From NCBI RefSeq assembly GCF_013267355.1, contig NZ_CP053985.1, positions 2,232,001 through 2,296,000 on the forward strand: a DNA stretch of 64,000 nucleotides, written 5' to 3'. The stretch comes from Achromobacter pestifer (lineage in GTDB: Bacteria > Pseudomonadota > Gammaproteobacteria > Burkholderiales > Burkholderiaceae_B). The translations under genes were made by a program, and so were the position numbers. The notes below the pieces were generated by a model that did no database searches, was not told the origin of the DNA, and was given only the letters and a program-made list of their open reading frames with translations. Positions 17,880 through 30,392 of this stretch are shown here, one piece after another (within the stretch, counting starts at the first letter, position 1; each line of letters starts with the position of its first letter).

Positions 17880-19967
17880 TCAGATTTCGAGCGGATCGAC
17901 TTCCAGCTGCCAGCGCACGCGGGCCTCGTTGGCCAGGTATGGCAGGTGGTGCGACCAGGACGCCAGAAAGGCCTGCAGGGCCGGCCGGCTGCTGCTTTCC
18001 GCCAGCAACTGCGCGCGCTCGATATTGGCCACGCGCACCACGCGCAGCGGCACCGGGTCGTACAGCATGATGGCGTCCAGGCCCGGAAAATCGGCCGCCC
18101 ACTCCCCCTCGGGCAAGGTCCGCGCCCGCTCCAGGAACTCCTGCGCCACCTTCAGCTCGCGCGCCTCGGCGGTCAGCAGGGCCTGGTAGACGAAAGGCGG
18201 CAGGCCAGTGCTTTCACGTTCGTGCAGGGCATGGCGGGCAAAGCCCGCGTAATCGTGCCGCAGCAGCGCCTGATAGACCGGCTGCTCGGGGTAGCCGGTC
18301 TGTATCAGCACTTCGCCATTGCCCTGGTGGCGGCCGGCCCGGCCCGCCACCTGCAGCAACTGCGCGAACAGGCGTTCCGGCGCGCGGAAGTCGTGCGCGA
18401 ACAGCATCGAATCCGCGTTCAGCACGCCCACCAGTCCCAGCCGCGCGAAATCGTGGCCCTTGGCCACCATCTGCGTGCCCACCAGGATGTCCACTTCGCC
18501 CGCGTGTACCGACGCGAACAGCGCCTCGGCGCTGCCTTTCTTGCGCGTGCTGTCGGCGTCGATGCGCAGGATGCGCGCCTCGGGAAACAATTCCGCCAGG
18601 TGTTCTTCGACGCGCTGCGTGCCACGCCCCATGGGCGCCAAGTCCTGGTCACCGCATTCGGGGCAGGCGCGCGGCACCGGCGCCTGATAGCCGCAGTGAT
18701 GGCATTGCAGGCGGTGGCCGCGGCCGTCGGTGCGGTGGAGGACGGTAAACGCGGTGCAGCGCGGGCAATTGCTGACCCAGGCGCAGGACTGGCAATGCAG
18801 CACCGGCGAATAGCCGCGCCGGTTCAGGAAGATGAGCGACTGCTCCTTGCGCTCCAGGCGCTGCGCGATGGCGTCCAGCAATTGCGGCGACATGCCCTGC
18901 TTCATCTGCAGGCGGCGCGTGTCGATCAGGCGCATCGATGGCAGGCTGCTGGCGCGCGCGCGGCCCGGCAGGGTCAAGCGCAGGTAGCGGCCGCGCTCGG
19001 CATGCTGCCAGGTCTCCAGCGACGGCGTGGCCGAGCCCAACACCACCGGGATGCCCAGGTCATGGGCGCGCCACACCGCCAGGTCGCGCGCCGAATAGCG
19101 CAGGCCGTCCTGCTGCTTGTAGGACGCGTCGTGCTCCTCGTCCACCACGATCAGGCCCAGCTGGCTCAAGGGCGCGAACACCGACATGCGCGTGCCCAGC
19201 AGCATGCGCGCCTCGCCACGCTGGGCACGGGCCCAGGCCTGCAGGCGTTCGCCATCGGACAAACCGCTATGCATGACCGCCAGGCCGTCTGGTCCGACCA
19301 GCGCCTCCAGGCGCGCGCGCAGCGCCCCTTCCAGCTGCGGCGTCAGATTGATTTCGGGCACCATCAGCAGCACCTGGCGTCCGGCGGCCAGCACCTTTTC
19401 GGCCGCGCGCAGGTAGACCTCGGTCTTGCCGCTGCCCGTCACGCCGTGCAGCAACACGGGCTTGAACCCGTTCAGCGCGCCTATGGTGTCCACGGCCTCG
19501 CGTTGGGCATCGTTGAGTTCGGGCGGCTGGTCGGCCTGGGCCGGCGTGCGCACGACCTTGCGCTTGCGCCCGTCCAGCCGCGCCACGGGTCCGCCGGCCG
19601 AGCGCTTGCCCTGGTAGGCCGTGGGCTTGCGCAGCGGCGGCGGCAGCGTGGGCAGCATCACCTCGCCCAGCGGCCGCTGATAGTAGTCCGCGGCAAAGCG
19701 GGCCAGGCGCAGCCAGTCCTCGTCGAAGGGCGGCAAATCGTCCAGCACCTCTTCGATCGGCCGGATCTGCTTGGGATCGAAGGACGGCTCGGCCGGGTTA
19801 TCCACCACCACGCCGATCAGCTTGCGGCGGCCGAACGGCACGATGACCCGCAGGCCCACCGTCACCGGCGACTCGCTGCGGTAATCGAACGGGCCGGGCA
19901 AAGGCACGTCCAGCGCCACCCGCACCCAGCAGACCGCGGGGGTCGTATTCGGCTGCGCTTCAGACAT
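17880..19967 (-). CDS. priA: Primosomal protein N' (replication restart helicase PriA)
   Basis: A 695-residue PriA. The N-terminal 3'-DNA-binding domain (about 1-100) is followed by a helicase core with Walker A GVTGSGKTE, motif II VVDEEHDASYKQ and GSATPSLE. A zinc-binding insertion has eight cysteines in four pairs (HCQSC, NCPRC, QCHHC, ACPEC; about residues 430-480). It reloads DnaB at stalled forks. ATG 19967 (MSEAQPN) suits the family; 40 in-frame codons upstream look unlike protein. A perfect DnaA box sits about 65 bp upstream. Confidence 0.93.
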   Translation of the reverse strand: MSEAQPNTTPAVCWVRVALDVPLPGPFDYRSESPVTVGLRVIVPFGRRKLIGVVVDNPAEPSFDPKQIRPIEEVLDDLPPFDEDWLRLARFAADYYQRPLGEVMLPTLPPPLRKPTAYQGKRSAGGPVARLDGRKRKVVRTPAQADQPPELNDAQREAVDTIGALNGFKPVLLHGVTGSGKTEVYLRAAEKVLAAGRQVLLMVPEINLTPQLEGALRARLEALVGPDGLAVMHSGLSDGERLQAWARAQRGEARMLLGTRMSVFAPLSQLGLIVVDEEHDASYKQQDGLRYSARDLAVWRAHDLGIPVVLGSATPSLETWQHAERGRYLRLTLPGRARASSLPSMRLIDTRRLQMKQGMSPQLLDAIAQRLERKEQSLIFLNRRGYSPVLHCQSCAWVSNCPRCTAFTVLHRTDGRGHRLQCHHCGYQAPVPRACPECGDQDLAPMGRGTQRVEEHLAELFPEARILRIDADSTRKKGSAEALFASVHAGEVDILVGTQMVAKGHDFARLGLVGVLNADSMLFAHDFRAPERLFAQLLQVAGRAGRHQGNGEVLIQTGYPEQPVYQALLRHDYAGFARHALHERESTGLPPFVYQALLTAEARELKVAQEFLERARTLPEGEWAADFPGLDAIMLYDPVPLRVVRVANIERAQLLAESSSRPALQAFLASWSHHLPYLANEARVRWQLEVDPLEI

Positions 19968-20271
19968 GGGAGCTAGGACGGAGCATGTAGAAGGATGATC
20001 CCGGATGATGTCGGCGTGCTCGCTTTCCCGCCTGTGGATAACTTTGGGGAAAAGGCTGGAGCAACATCGGAAATTGGAATTTGACAAGATTGCGCAAACT
20101 TACGAAATCTTGTTGAAAACTCTATTTTCATCATTAAAAACAATGACTTATTAGAGCTTCCGAGATTGTAAACTAGCATCTAAAGGGTTTTCCCCGAGAG
20201 CAATCTTGCTGTGCACAAGTGTCCCCAGGGGCCCTCCAGCTTCGGCCCTGTGGGCCGAAGCGTCCACTCAC
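19968..20271. other. AT-rich intergenic region between hemE and priA with a DnaA box
   Basis: No gene is seen. A perfect DnaA 9-mer (TTATCCACA on the minus strand) is at 20033-20041, followed by a strikingly AT-rich stretch (about 20065-20180) in GC-rich DNA. The 7-mer AATCTTG occurs at 20106-20112 and 20202-20208, and inverted at 20085-20091. A hairpin (20239-20261) lies next to the hemE stop. The region probably carries the priA promoter; it need not be an origin. Confidence 0.5.
20239..20261. repeat. 10-bp perfect hairpin downstream of hemE
   Basis: GCTTCGGCCC (20239-20248) and GGGCCGAAGC (20252-20261) pair around TGT, 10 bp after the hemE stop codon on the minus strand. It lacks a T-tract but its placement suggests a 3' end-stabilising or terminating role for hemE mRNA. 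Confidence 0.5.
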
Positions 20272-21345
20272 TTACCCCCGCAGCGAACGGCTGTGCTGGT
20301 GGACTTCATCCACCAATTCGGCTACGGCTTCTGGCGGAGTAAAGCGGGAAATGCCGTGTCCCAGGTTGAACACATGGCCGCCCTTGCCCACGGGTCCGAA
20401 GGCGTCCAGCACTCGGCGCGCCTCGGCACGGATGGCGGGTCCGCCGCCGAACAAGGCCATGGGATCCAGGTTGCCCTGGAACGCGACCGAGTCGCCGGTG
20501 CGGCGCCGCGCGGCCGCCAGGTCCACCGTCCAATCCAGGCCCACGGCGTCAGCGCCGCAAGCGGCGATCTGTTCCAGCCACTGGCCGCCGCCCTTGGTGA
20601 AAACGATGACCGGCACGCGGCGGCCTTCGTGCTCGCGGGTCAGGCCGGCCACGACTTTGCGGGTGTATGCCAGCGAGAACTGCTGGAACAGGCCGTCGGC
20701 CAGCACGCCGCCCCAGCTGTCGAACAGCATCACGGCCTGCGCACCCGCGGCGATCTGCGCGTTCAGGTACTGCAGCGTGGCTTCGGCATTGATTTCTAGA
20801 ATGCGGTGCAGCAGGTCGGGGCGCCCGTACAGCATGGTCTTGATCAGCCGGTAATCATCGCTGCCCTGGCCTTCCACCATGTAGCAGGCGATGGTCCAGG
20901 GACTGCCAGCAAAGCCGATCAGCGGCACCTTGCCGTCCAGGTCGCGCCGGATCGTGCGCACGGCATCGAACACGTAGCGCAGCTTGTCCATGTCCGGCAC
21001 TTCCAGGCGCGCCACGTCTTCCTCGGTGCGCACGGGGCGGGCGAAACGCGGGCCCTCGCCTTCGGCGAAGTCCAGGCCCAGGCCCATGGCGTGCGGCACG
21101 GTCAGGATGTCCGAGAACAGGATGGCTGCGTCCAGGTCGAAACGCTCCAGCGGCTGCAGCGTGACTTCCGAGGCATAGTCCGGGTTCTGAGCGAGGCCCA
21201 TGAAGGAACCCGCGCGGGCCCGCGTCTGGCGGTACTCGGGCAGGTAGCGGCCGGCCTGGCGCATCAGCCAGATCGGGGTGTAGGGCACGGGCTCGCGCAG
21301 CAGCGAGCGCAAGAACACATCGTTCTTCAAAACGGAAGCAGACAC
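20272..21345 (-). CDS. hemE: Uroporphyrinogen decarboxylase
   Basis: A 357-residue HemE, which decarboxylates uroporphyrinogen III to coproporphyrinogen III in haem synthesis. The N-terminal signature [15 protein letters not shown] (about residues 25-39) holds the catalytic arginine region, and [14 protein letters not shown] carries the conserved aspartate. LNLGHGI-type sequence ([14 protein letters not shown]) closes the protein. Full family length, cytoplasmic, apparently single. Confidence 0.96.
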   Translation of the reverse strand: MSASVLKNDVFLRSLLREPVPYTPIWLMRQAGRYLPEYRQTRARAGSFMGLAQNPDYASEVTLQPLERFDLDAAILFSDILTVPHAMGLGLDFAEGEGPRFARPVRTEEDVARLEVPDMDKLRYVFDAVRTIRRDLDGKVPLIGFAGSPWTIACYMVEGQGSDDYRLIKTMLYGRPDLLHRILEINAEATLQYLNAQIAAGAQAVMLFDSWGGVLADGLFQQFSLAYTRKVVAGLTREHEGRRVPVIVFTKGGGQWLEQIAACGADAVGLDWTVDLAAARRRTGDSVAFQGNLDPMALFGGGPAIRAEARRVLDAFGPVGKGGHVFNLGHGISRFTPPEAVAELVDEVHQHSRSLRG

Positions 21346-21522
21346 GACTATCCTCGATGATCGGAAGCCATGATTTTACTTCCCCTGGCTGACAAGTCGC
21401 GGGCCGGCCTCAGCGCCGGACTTGCCCGCGCGCAAGCGCGGCGCTTTCGGCACGCGGCGGCGCGCGCGGCGCCCGGATGGCGGGCCTTGCGCGCCTGCCG
21501 GCCGCACCGCCACGCCGACGTC

Positions 21523-22389
21523 TCAGGCCCCCTGCTCCTGCGCGGCCTGCCGGTACGGCGCCGCCTCGATGCCGTGCTTGCGCATCAGCGCCCAGAACGC
21601 CCGCCGGTGCTTGCAGCAGGCCCGCGCCGCCTGCGCCACATTGCCGCCATGGCGCGACAGCGCAAGCCGGATGTAGTCGCGCTCGAAACCATCCACCACC
21701 CGCGCCTTCGCGATGCGGAAGGATTCGTGCGCGGAACGTGGATGCGGTTGACGCATGCCCGACAGGGTCTGCTCGACCAGATCGCGCGACACCCTGGCGC
21801 GCAAGGACGCAGGCCTCGACGGCCCGTCCACGCCCGGCTGGGACCGCGCCTCGCGATAGTCCGTCACGGGCTCGCGGATATCCGTCCGCGCCATGCCGCG
21901 CCCCTGTGCGGCGCCGGCCATGCGACCGAGCCGCACCCGCATGCTCTCCTGGCAGGGGGGCTGGGTCATGAAATCCGACGCGCCCAGGTTCAGCAGGTCT
22001 TCGATGGCGGGCGCCTTCATGTCGGAGATCAGCAGCAGCACCGGGGTGCTCAAGGCGGCGCCCGCCTGCTGCAGGGCCATCCGCGTCCAAGCCAGCGATG
22101 ACGGCGCGACCGGCAGGATGCAGCAGTCGTAGCGCCTGAGCGCCACCGCCAGCCGGGCCAGCGCCTGCACGTCCGCTGCCGGAATCAACGCGGGCAGGCT
22201 GGCGTCGGTCTGCGTGGCAGCCGTGACGCCCTGGCCCGTCTCGCCCGCGGGTGCGTAACGCACCGGACTCAGCGACACCAGATGCAGCCGCGCTCGCATC
22301 AGCCTGGCCGAGTGCTGCGCGACCAGGTCGCGCATCGCCCCGTCGTGGCCGGGCGCCAGCAAAACCCCGCAATCCAGGATCTCTCGCAC
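21523..22389 (-). CDS. Pseudo-receiver/Fis-type helix-turn-helix regulator
   Basis: A 288-residue protein. Residues about 1-155 have receiver-domain character (TPVLLLISD then LGASDFMTQP), but the expected phospho-acceptor strand reads CCILPVAP, with no aspartate, and the conserved lysine position is glutamine in MTQP. The C-terminus (about 225-280) is a Fis-type helix-turn-helix: FERDYIRLALSRHGGNVAQAAR, then a recognition segment. The central ATPase of NtrC regulators is absent. It may be an unphosphorylated DNA-binding regulator. It lies between hemE and the atp terminator on the same strand as both. The target is unknown. Confidence 0.7.
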   Translation of the reverse strand: MREILDCGVLLAPGHDGAMRDLVAQHSARLMRARLHLVSLSPVRYAPAGETGQGVTAATQTDASLPALIPAADVQALARLAVALRRYDCCILPVAPSSLAWTRMALQQAGAALSTPVLLLISDMKAPAIEDLLNLGASDFMTQPPCQESMRVRLGRMAGAAQGRGMARTDIREPVTDYREARSQPGVDGPSRPASLRARVSRDLVEQTLSGMRQPHPRSAHESFRIAKARVVDGFERDYIRLALSRHGGNVAQAARACCKHRRAFWALMRKHGIEAAPYRQAAQEQGA

Positions 22390-22493
22390 ACTTTCCCTCT
22401 ACCCTTGATTAGGAAAGCTGAAGGCTACTGTTGCAACCGCCGGGCAGCTATTCGTAGTGATCACATTGCGGCTCGCACAAAGGGCGGCGGGGT

Positions 22494-22522
22494 GGCCATT
22501 TCCGCGGGGCGGCCATTTCCGC
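22494..22522. repeat. 12-bp tandem direct repeat
   Basis: GGCCATTTCCGC occurs at 22494-22505 and again at 22511-22522, a 17-bp period, in the intergenic region between atpC and the Fis-type regulator gene. No function is apparent. Confidence 0.5.
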
Positions 22523-22529
22523 AGGCACG

Positions 22530-22554
22530 AAAAAAGCGGCCCTGAGGCCGCTTT
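22530..22554 (-). terminator. Intrinsic terminator of the atp operon
   Basis: On the minus strand a 9-bp stem (AAAGCGGCC/GGCCGCTTT) with a 4-nt loop runs into six T residues. It lies about 40 bp after the atpC stop codon, as expected for the end of the operon. Confidence 0.88.
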
Positions 22555-22594
22555 CTTCGAGTCCGGAGCGAACCCCGGGGCACAACTTCGCCGC

Positions 22595-23020
22595 TTAGTG
22601 CGAACGGCCGCCTTGGCGCAGCTTGCGCGCCGCGATGGCTTGCGCAGCCAGCATGGCGAGTTCCGCTTCGACCACGGCGATGTCCGCCTTGTCCTTGGCG
22701 TTCGCCAGGGCCTGTTCGGCCTTCTGGCGAGCTTCCAGGGCGCGGGCTTCGTCCAGGTCGGCGGCACGGATAGCCGTGTCGGCCAGAACCGTCACGCTGC
22801 CCGGCTGCACTTCCAGAATGCCCCCGGCGACGAAGATGTTTTCCTCGCCTTGGTCGGCACGAACGATCTTGACCGTCCCGGGGCGTATGCGCGAAATCAG
22901 CGGGGTGTGGCCGGGCAGAATGCCCAGTTCACCCGCTTCGCCAGGCAGCACCACGAACTTCGCCTCACCGGAGAAGATCGCTTCCTCTGCGCTGACGACA
23001 TCCACATGCAGGGTAGCCAT
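22595..23020 (-). CDS. atpC: ATP synthase F1 epsilon subunit
   Basis: A 141-residue epsilon subunit: an N-terminal beta-sandwich (residues 1-85, with [25 protein letters not shown]) and a C-terminal helical hairpin rich in Ala and Glu (90-135). It belongs to the central stalk and can restrain ATP hydrolysis. It is the last gene of the operon, 9 bp after atpD. Confidence 0.95.
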   Translation of the reverse strand: MATLHVDVVSAEEAIFSGEAKFVVLPGEAGELGILPGHTPLISRIRPGTVKIVRADQGEENIFVAGGILEVQPGSVTVLADTAIRAADLDEARALEARQKAEQALANAKDKADIAVVEAELAMLAAQAIAARKLRQGGRSH

Positions 23021-23029
23021 ATCGGTTCC

Positions 23030-24475
<1,446 letters not shown>

Positions 24476-25381
24476 TTAAACGGCGGCAGCGCCCCCTACG
24501 ATTTCCGAAATTTCTTTGGTGATCGCGGCCTGACGGGTCTTGTTGTAGACCAGTTGCAGCTCCCCGATGACCTTCTTGGCGTTGTCCGACGCCGCCTTCA
24601 TGGCGACCATCCGGGCCGACTGCTCCGAAGCCATGTTCTCGGCCACGGCTTGGTACAGCAGGCCTTCAACGTAACGCTGCAGCAGGTCGTCGATCACGCT
24701 ACGGGCGTCGGGTTCGTAGATGTAATCCCAGCTGTAGTCCGACTTCACTTCCGAGGTCTTGGCCAGGTTCTCGGCACCCATCTGGTACGGATCATCCAAA
24801 CCGCTGGCCAGGGGCAGCAGACGCAGGAACAGCGGCTCCTGTTTCATCGTATTGACGAAGCGGGTCGAAGCCACGTACAGCGCGTCGATGCGGCCTTCCA
24901 GGTAGGCGTCCAGCTGCACCTTGATCGCGCCCAGCAGGCGGTCGAGTTGCGGCTTGTCGCCCAGTTGCACTTCCTGGGAAACCAGTTTGGCGCCGATGCG
25001 CGTCAGCACGCCCACGCCCTTGTTGCCGAAAGCGGTCGCTTGCACGGCGATGCCGTTTTTCTCGAACTCTTTCAGCTTGCCCAACGTCACGCGGGTGATG
25101 TTGGTGTTCAAGCCGCCGCACAAACCCTTGTCAGTCGTCACCATGACGATGCCGACCGCTTTGATTTCGCGTTCGACCAGGTACGGGTGGCTGTACTCGG
25201 GGTTGGCCTGCATCAGGTGCGCAGCAATCTCGCGCACCTTGGTGGCGTACGGACGGCCAGCACGCATCCGTTCCTGCGCCTTGCGCATTTTGGATGCGGC
25301 GACCATTTCCATCGCCTTGGTGATCTTGCGCGTGTTTTGCACGCTCTTGATCTTGGTTCGGATTTCCTTAATTCCGGGCAT
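24476..25381 (-). CDS. atpG: ATP synthase F1 gamma subunit (rotor shaft)
   Basis: A 301-residue gamma subunit. The N-terminal coiled-coil helix ([21 protein letters not shown]), central [10 protein letters not shown], and C-terminal helix ([19 protein letters not shown]) are conserved. ATG 25381 (MPGIKE) is chosen; an in-frame start 17 codons earlier adds a sequence foreign to the family. It turns inside the alpha3beta3 ring. Confidence 0.95.
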   Translation of the reverse strand: MPGIKEIRTKIKSVQNTRKITKAMEMVAASKMRKAQERMRAGRPYATKVREIAAHLMQANPEYSHPYLVEREIKAVGIVMVTTDKGLCGGLNTNITRVTLGKLKEFEKNGIAVQATAFGNKGVGVLTRIGAKLVSQEVQLGDKPQLDRLLGAIKVQLDAYLEGRIDALYVASTRFVNTMKQEPLFLRLLPLASGLDDPYQMGAENLAKTSEVKSDYSWDYIYEPDARSVIDDLLQRYVEGLLYQAVAENMASEQSARMVAMKAASDNAKKVIGELQLVYNKTRQAAITKEISEIVGGAAAV

Positions 25382-25479
25382 TGCGCTTTCCTGTGAAGAC
25401 TGGCCGATGGGTTCCGCTCGCGCCTCAACCATCCGGGAAGGATGGGTGAGGCGTCGCGGACGCCTAACCCGTCACTTTC

Positions 25480-27021
<1,542 letters not shown>

Positions 27022-27049
27022 ATTGACTCCTGGAATCCTGTTAGTTGCC

Positions 27050-27589
27050 TTAAGCGGCGAGCTGATCGCGCATGCGGGCCAATTGGGCTTGTACGGAAGT
27101 ATCGAGCACCTGGTCACCGACGGCCACGCGCACGCCGCCGATCAGCGACGGATCAACGGTGACGCTGGGCTTGAGCTTGAGGCCAAATTTTTGTTCGAGC
27201 GCGGTGACCAGCTCTTTGACCTGGGCATCGCTCAGCTCGAACGCGCTGGTGATTTCCGCCTGCGCCGTGCCGTCGTGACGATTCCGCAGCACCGCGAATT
27301 GCGCGGCGATGTCGGGCAGCAGCAGCAGCCGGTCGTTTTCGACCAGCAGCTCGATGAAATTACGGGCGGCTTGAGGCAGTTCGGCCTTTACCAGGCCGGA
27401 GAACAGCTCGACGCGCTGCTTGTCGCCCAGACGCGGGTCGGCCATGGCCTCGCGCACGTCGGGGTTGGCGGCGACCTGAGCCAGTTCGCTGACCAGGTCG
27501 GACCAGGCCGGCAAGCCAGCCTTGTCGTCGCGCGCCGCGCTGAAGAGCGCTTCAGCGTAGGGCCGGGCAACAGTGGAAAGTTCAGCCAT
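27050..27589 (-). CDS. atpH: ATP synthase F1 delta subunit
   Basis: A 179-residue delta subunit that fixes F1 to the peripheral stalk. It opens with [12 protein letters not shown], the family's usual start, and has a C-terminal domain ending in the [17 protein letters not shown] pattern, as in the delta/OSCP family. It is 12 bp downstream of atpF. Confidence 0.95.
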   Translation of the reverse strand: MAELSTVARPYAEALFSAARDDKAGLPAWSDLVSELAQVAANPDVREAMADPRLGDKQRVELFSGLVKAELPQAARNFIELLVENDRLLLLPDIAAQFAVLRNRHDGTAQAEITSAFELSDAQVKELVTALEQKFGLKLKPSVTVDPSLIGGVRVAVGDQVLDTSVQAQLARMRDQLAA

Positions 27590-27601
27590 GGCGGTCCCGG
27601 A

Positions 27602-28072
27602 TTAAAGCTGCGCGCGGAGCTGGTTGAGCAGCTCGGCGTGTGCGCGGGCGTCAACCTCGCGCTTGAGGATCTGTTCAGCACCCTTGACGGCCAGCGCAGC
27701 GACGTCGTCGCGCAGCAGGTCGCGGGCGCGCTGGACTTCCTGCGCGGCATCCTGGGCAGCCTGCGCCACGATGCGGGCGCGTTCGGCTTCCGCTTCACGG
27801 CGGGCCTGCTCGATCAGGGAGGCAGCTTGCTTCTCGGCCTCAATGATGCGGGCGTGGTTTTCGGACTTGGCAGAAGCCTCGATCAGACTGACGCGCGCCT
27901 GGGCTTGAGCCAAATCGGCTTTGCCCTTCTCGGCGGCGGCCAGGCCGTCGGCGATTTTCTGGCGGCGCTCGTCCATCGCCTTCGTCAGGGGAGGCCACAC
28001 GAATTTCATCGTGAACCAGCCAAGAACGAAGAACACGAGCATCTGGAAAATGATCGTCGCGTTCAGATTCAC
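27602..28072 (-). CDS. atpF: ATP synthase Fo b subunit
   Basis: A 156-residue b subunit: one N-terminal membrane helix ([20 protein letters not shown], residues 5-24), then a long charged helix for the peripheral stalk dimer. The start is GTG 28072, supported by AAAGGAACGACC just upstream and by standard length. An open frame continues upstream but without a plausible start. Confidence 0.93.
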   Translation of the reverse strand: MNLNATIIFQMLVFFVLGWFTMKFVWPPLTKAMDERRQKIADGLAAAEKGKADLAQAQARVSLIEASAKSENHARIIEAEKQAASLIEQARREAEAERARIVAQAAQDAAQEVQRARDLLRDDVAALAVKGAEQILKREVDARAHAELLNQLRAQL

Positions 28073-28216
28073 GGTCGTTCCTTTAACACCTTGCGGCTCC
28101 GACCGCACCCGGAAAGGGGCGTCACGGAGCACTCGATACTTTGCTAGGCGGCGACGGAGCTTGCACCCGCATCGCCGCCAGCGTCATGACCCGCCTTTTC
28201 GCCGGCGGGCGGTGCC

Positions 28217-28486
<270 letters not shown>

Positions 28487-28519
28487 TCAAAAATTGAAAA
28501 ATAAGGGGTACTGCTCAAT

Positions 28520-28565
28520 GCAAGATAATCTTGCTATCCCGTGCTGGCCGGATGGCCAGCACGGG
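28520..28565 (-). repeat. Tandem hairpins in the atpB-atpE intergenic mRNA
   Basis: Two adjacent stems: CCCGTGCTGGCC (28538-28549) pairs perfectly with GGCCAGCACGGG (28554-28565) over a 4-nt loop, and GCAAGA (28520-28525) pairs with TCTTGC (28529-28534) over TAA. In mRNA the 12-bp stem begins 13 nt after the atpB stop and the second ends about 60 nt before atpE. No U-tract follows, so it is not an intrinsic terminator; processing, stability or translation control of atpE is more likely. Confidence 0.7.
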
Positions 28566-28578
28566 AAATTCGGGGGGA

Positions 28579-29472
<894 letters not shown>

Positions 29473-29542
29473 CTATTTGCTGTGCCCGGCCCTTGCGAAC
29501 CGGACGATTCCACGATTTCGTTTGCCGCAAACCTGCTCGGCG

Positions 29543-30046
29543 CTATGACAACTTGCGGAACATCAAGAGCAGGAGATAGCCCTTCAATGTGAGTATCAGA
29601 CCGAGCAGCGCGGCAGGCCATACGAGGCTATCCTGCGCCACACGCGAAAGCAGCCACAACAGCAAAGCCGTTGCGAACAACTTGATCAACTCACCAGAGA
29701 GAAAGGTAAAGGGACTGGCTTTACCGGCCCGTACGCTGACAACCAGGCGCAATGCGAACAACGCATTGGGAATGAAATACGCTCCCGCCCCCGCCAACGC
29801 CGACCAACCTGCCGTCGCCCCTCCGACAACCCCCGCAATTACTGCTGCTGCGAGCCCCATGGCACCTTGCGCAGCCAATGCCAACAGGAGCCCGCGGCTT
29901 GCTTGAGCATTCAGCGCCGCGCGATCCGCGTCACTGAGTACCAGAACTTTATCCGTCGCGTCGTGGTCAAACACTGCTTGCTGCTGACCATGACCTTCAA
30001 CCGGACCCTGCCGCACTTCCTGCTGCATGGTGTTCTGTTGCATCAA
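29543..30046 (-). CDS. atpI: ATP synthase subunit I (AtpI family)
   Basis: A 167-residue protein with a hydrophilic Gln-rich N-terminus (about 1-50) followed by four membrane segments, with GAYFIPNALFALR typical of the AtpI/UncI family. It is not part of the finished enzyme; AtpI proteins assist c-ring assembly. It is the first gene of the operon. The start is uncertain: two Met codons at the N-terminus (30046, 30043) and MQQEV (30028) are all possible. Confidence 0.85.
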   Translation of the reverse strand: MMQQNTMQQEVRQGPVEGHGQQQAVFDHDATDKVLVLSDADRAALNAQASRGLLLALAAQGAMGLAAAVIAGVVGGATAGWSALAGAGAYFIPNALFALRLVVSVRAGKASPFTFLSGELIKLFATALLLWLLSRVAQDSLVWPAALLGLILTLKGYLLLLMFRKLS

Positions 30047-30212
30047 ACTTCCTCGCTTTGCTTCTTTGCCCCTATCAGAACCGGCGCGTCTCGCTGCCTG
30101 TAGCTGCCCCCATAGCTGACGTTAGTCCGTTGATTTCAAAAGCATCTTCAACGGCCCATCGGCTACTTGTCAGCCGCTACGTGTTCTTATCCCGCAAGCG
30201 TCAAACCCGCAG

Positions 30213-30242
30213 AGTATAGCGTGATTCTTTTTACCCTAGCAA
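30213..30242 (-). promoter_or_regulatory. Probable promoter of the atp operon
   Basis: On the minus strand TTGCTA (30242-30237, 4/6 match to -35) and TATACT (30218-30213, 5/6 match to -10) are separated by 18 bp. Transcription would start near 30206, about 160 nt ahead of atpI. Confidence 0.5.
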
Positions 30243-30343
30243 ATGAACTTTCGGCAGTTTGTAAGGCGCAAACAACGCTTGGATCGGACGAAATTAGGGA
30301 CGCGAATCGACCCTCGCCGCATGTGCGCAAAGCCTGCTCAATG

Positions 30344-30374
30344 AAGCGCGGCCTGCTCAATCGAGGCCGCGCTT
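30344..30374 (-). terminator. 11-bp hairpin after the DUF1254 gene, probable terminator
   Basis: AAGCGCGGCCT (30344-30354) and AGGCCGCGCTT (30364-30374) are perfect arms around a 9-nt loop, 18 bp after the stop at 30393. The downstream T-tract on the minus strand is weak (TTCATT), so efficiency is doubtful. Confidence 0.5.
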
Positions 30375-30392
30375 TATACCATCAAAGCAGGA

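Larger units (their letters stand above)
30047..30392. other. Intergenic region upstream of the atp operon
   Basis: Non-coding. It contains the atp promoter (30213-30242), a direct repeat GCCTGCTCAAT (30332-30342 and 30351-30361) and an 11-bp hairpin at the end of the DUF1254 gene. The middle (30100-30310) is less GC-rich than the genes. Confidence 0.6.

Noticed and set aside
20033..20208. Chromosomal replication origin
   Set aside because: Only one perfect DnaA box is seen, and dnaA, dnaN, gyrB, rpmH, parA and mnmG are all missing from the neighbourhood. A regulatory box for priA is more economical.
30344..30374. A strong intrinsic terminator after the DUF1254 gene
   Set aside because: The stem is perfect, but the minus strand lacks a T-tract after it (TTCATT), so I list it with low confidence only.
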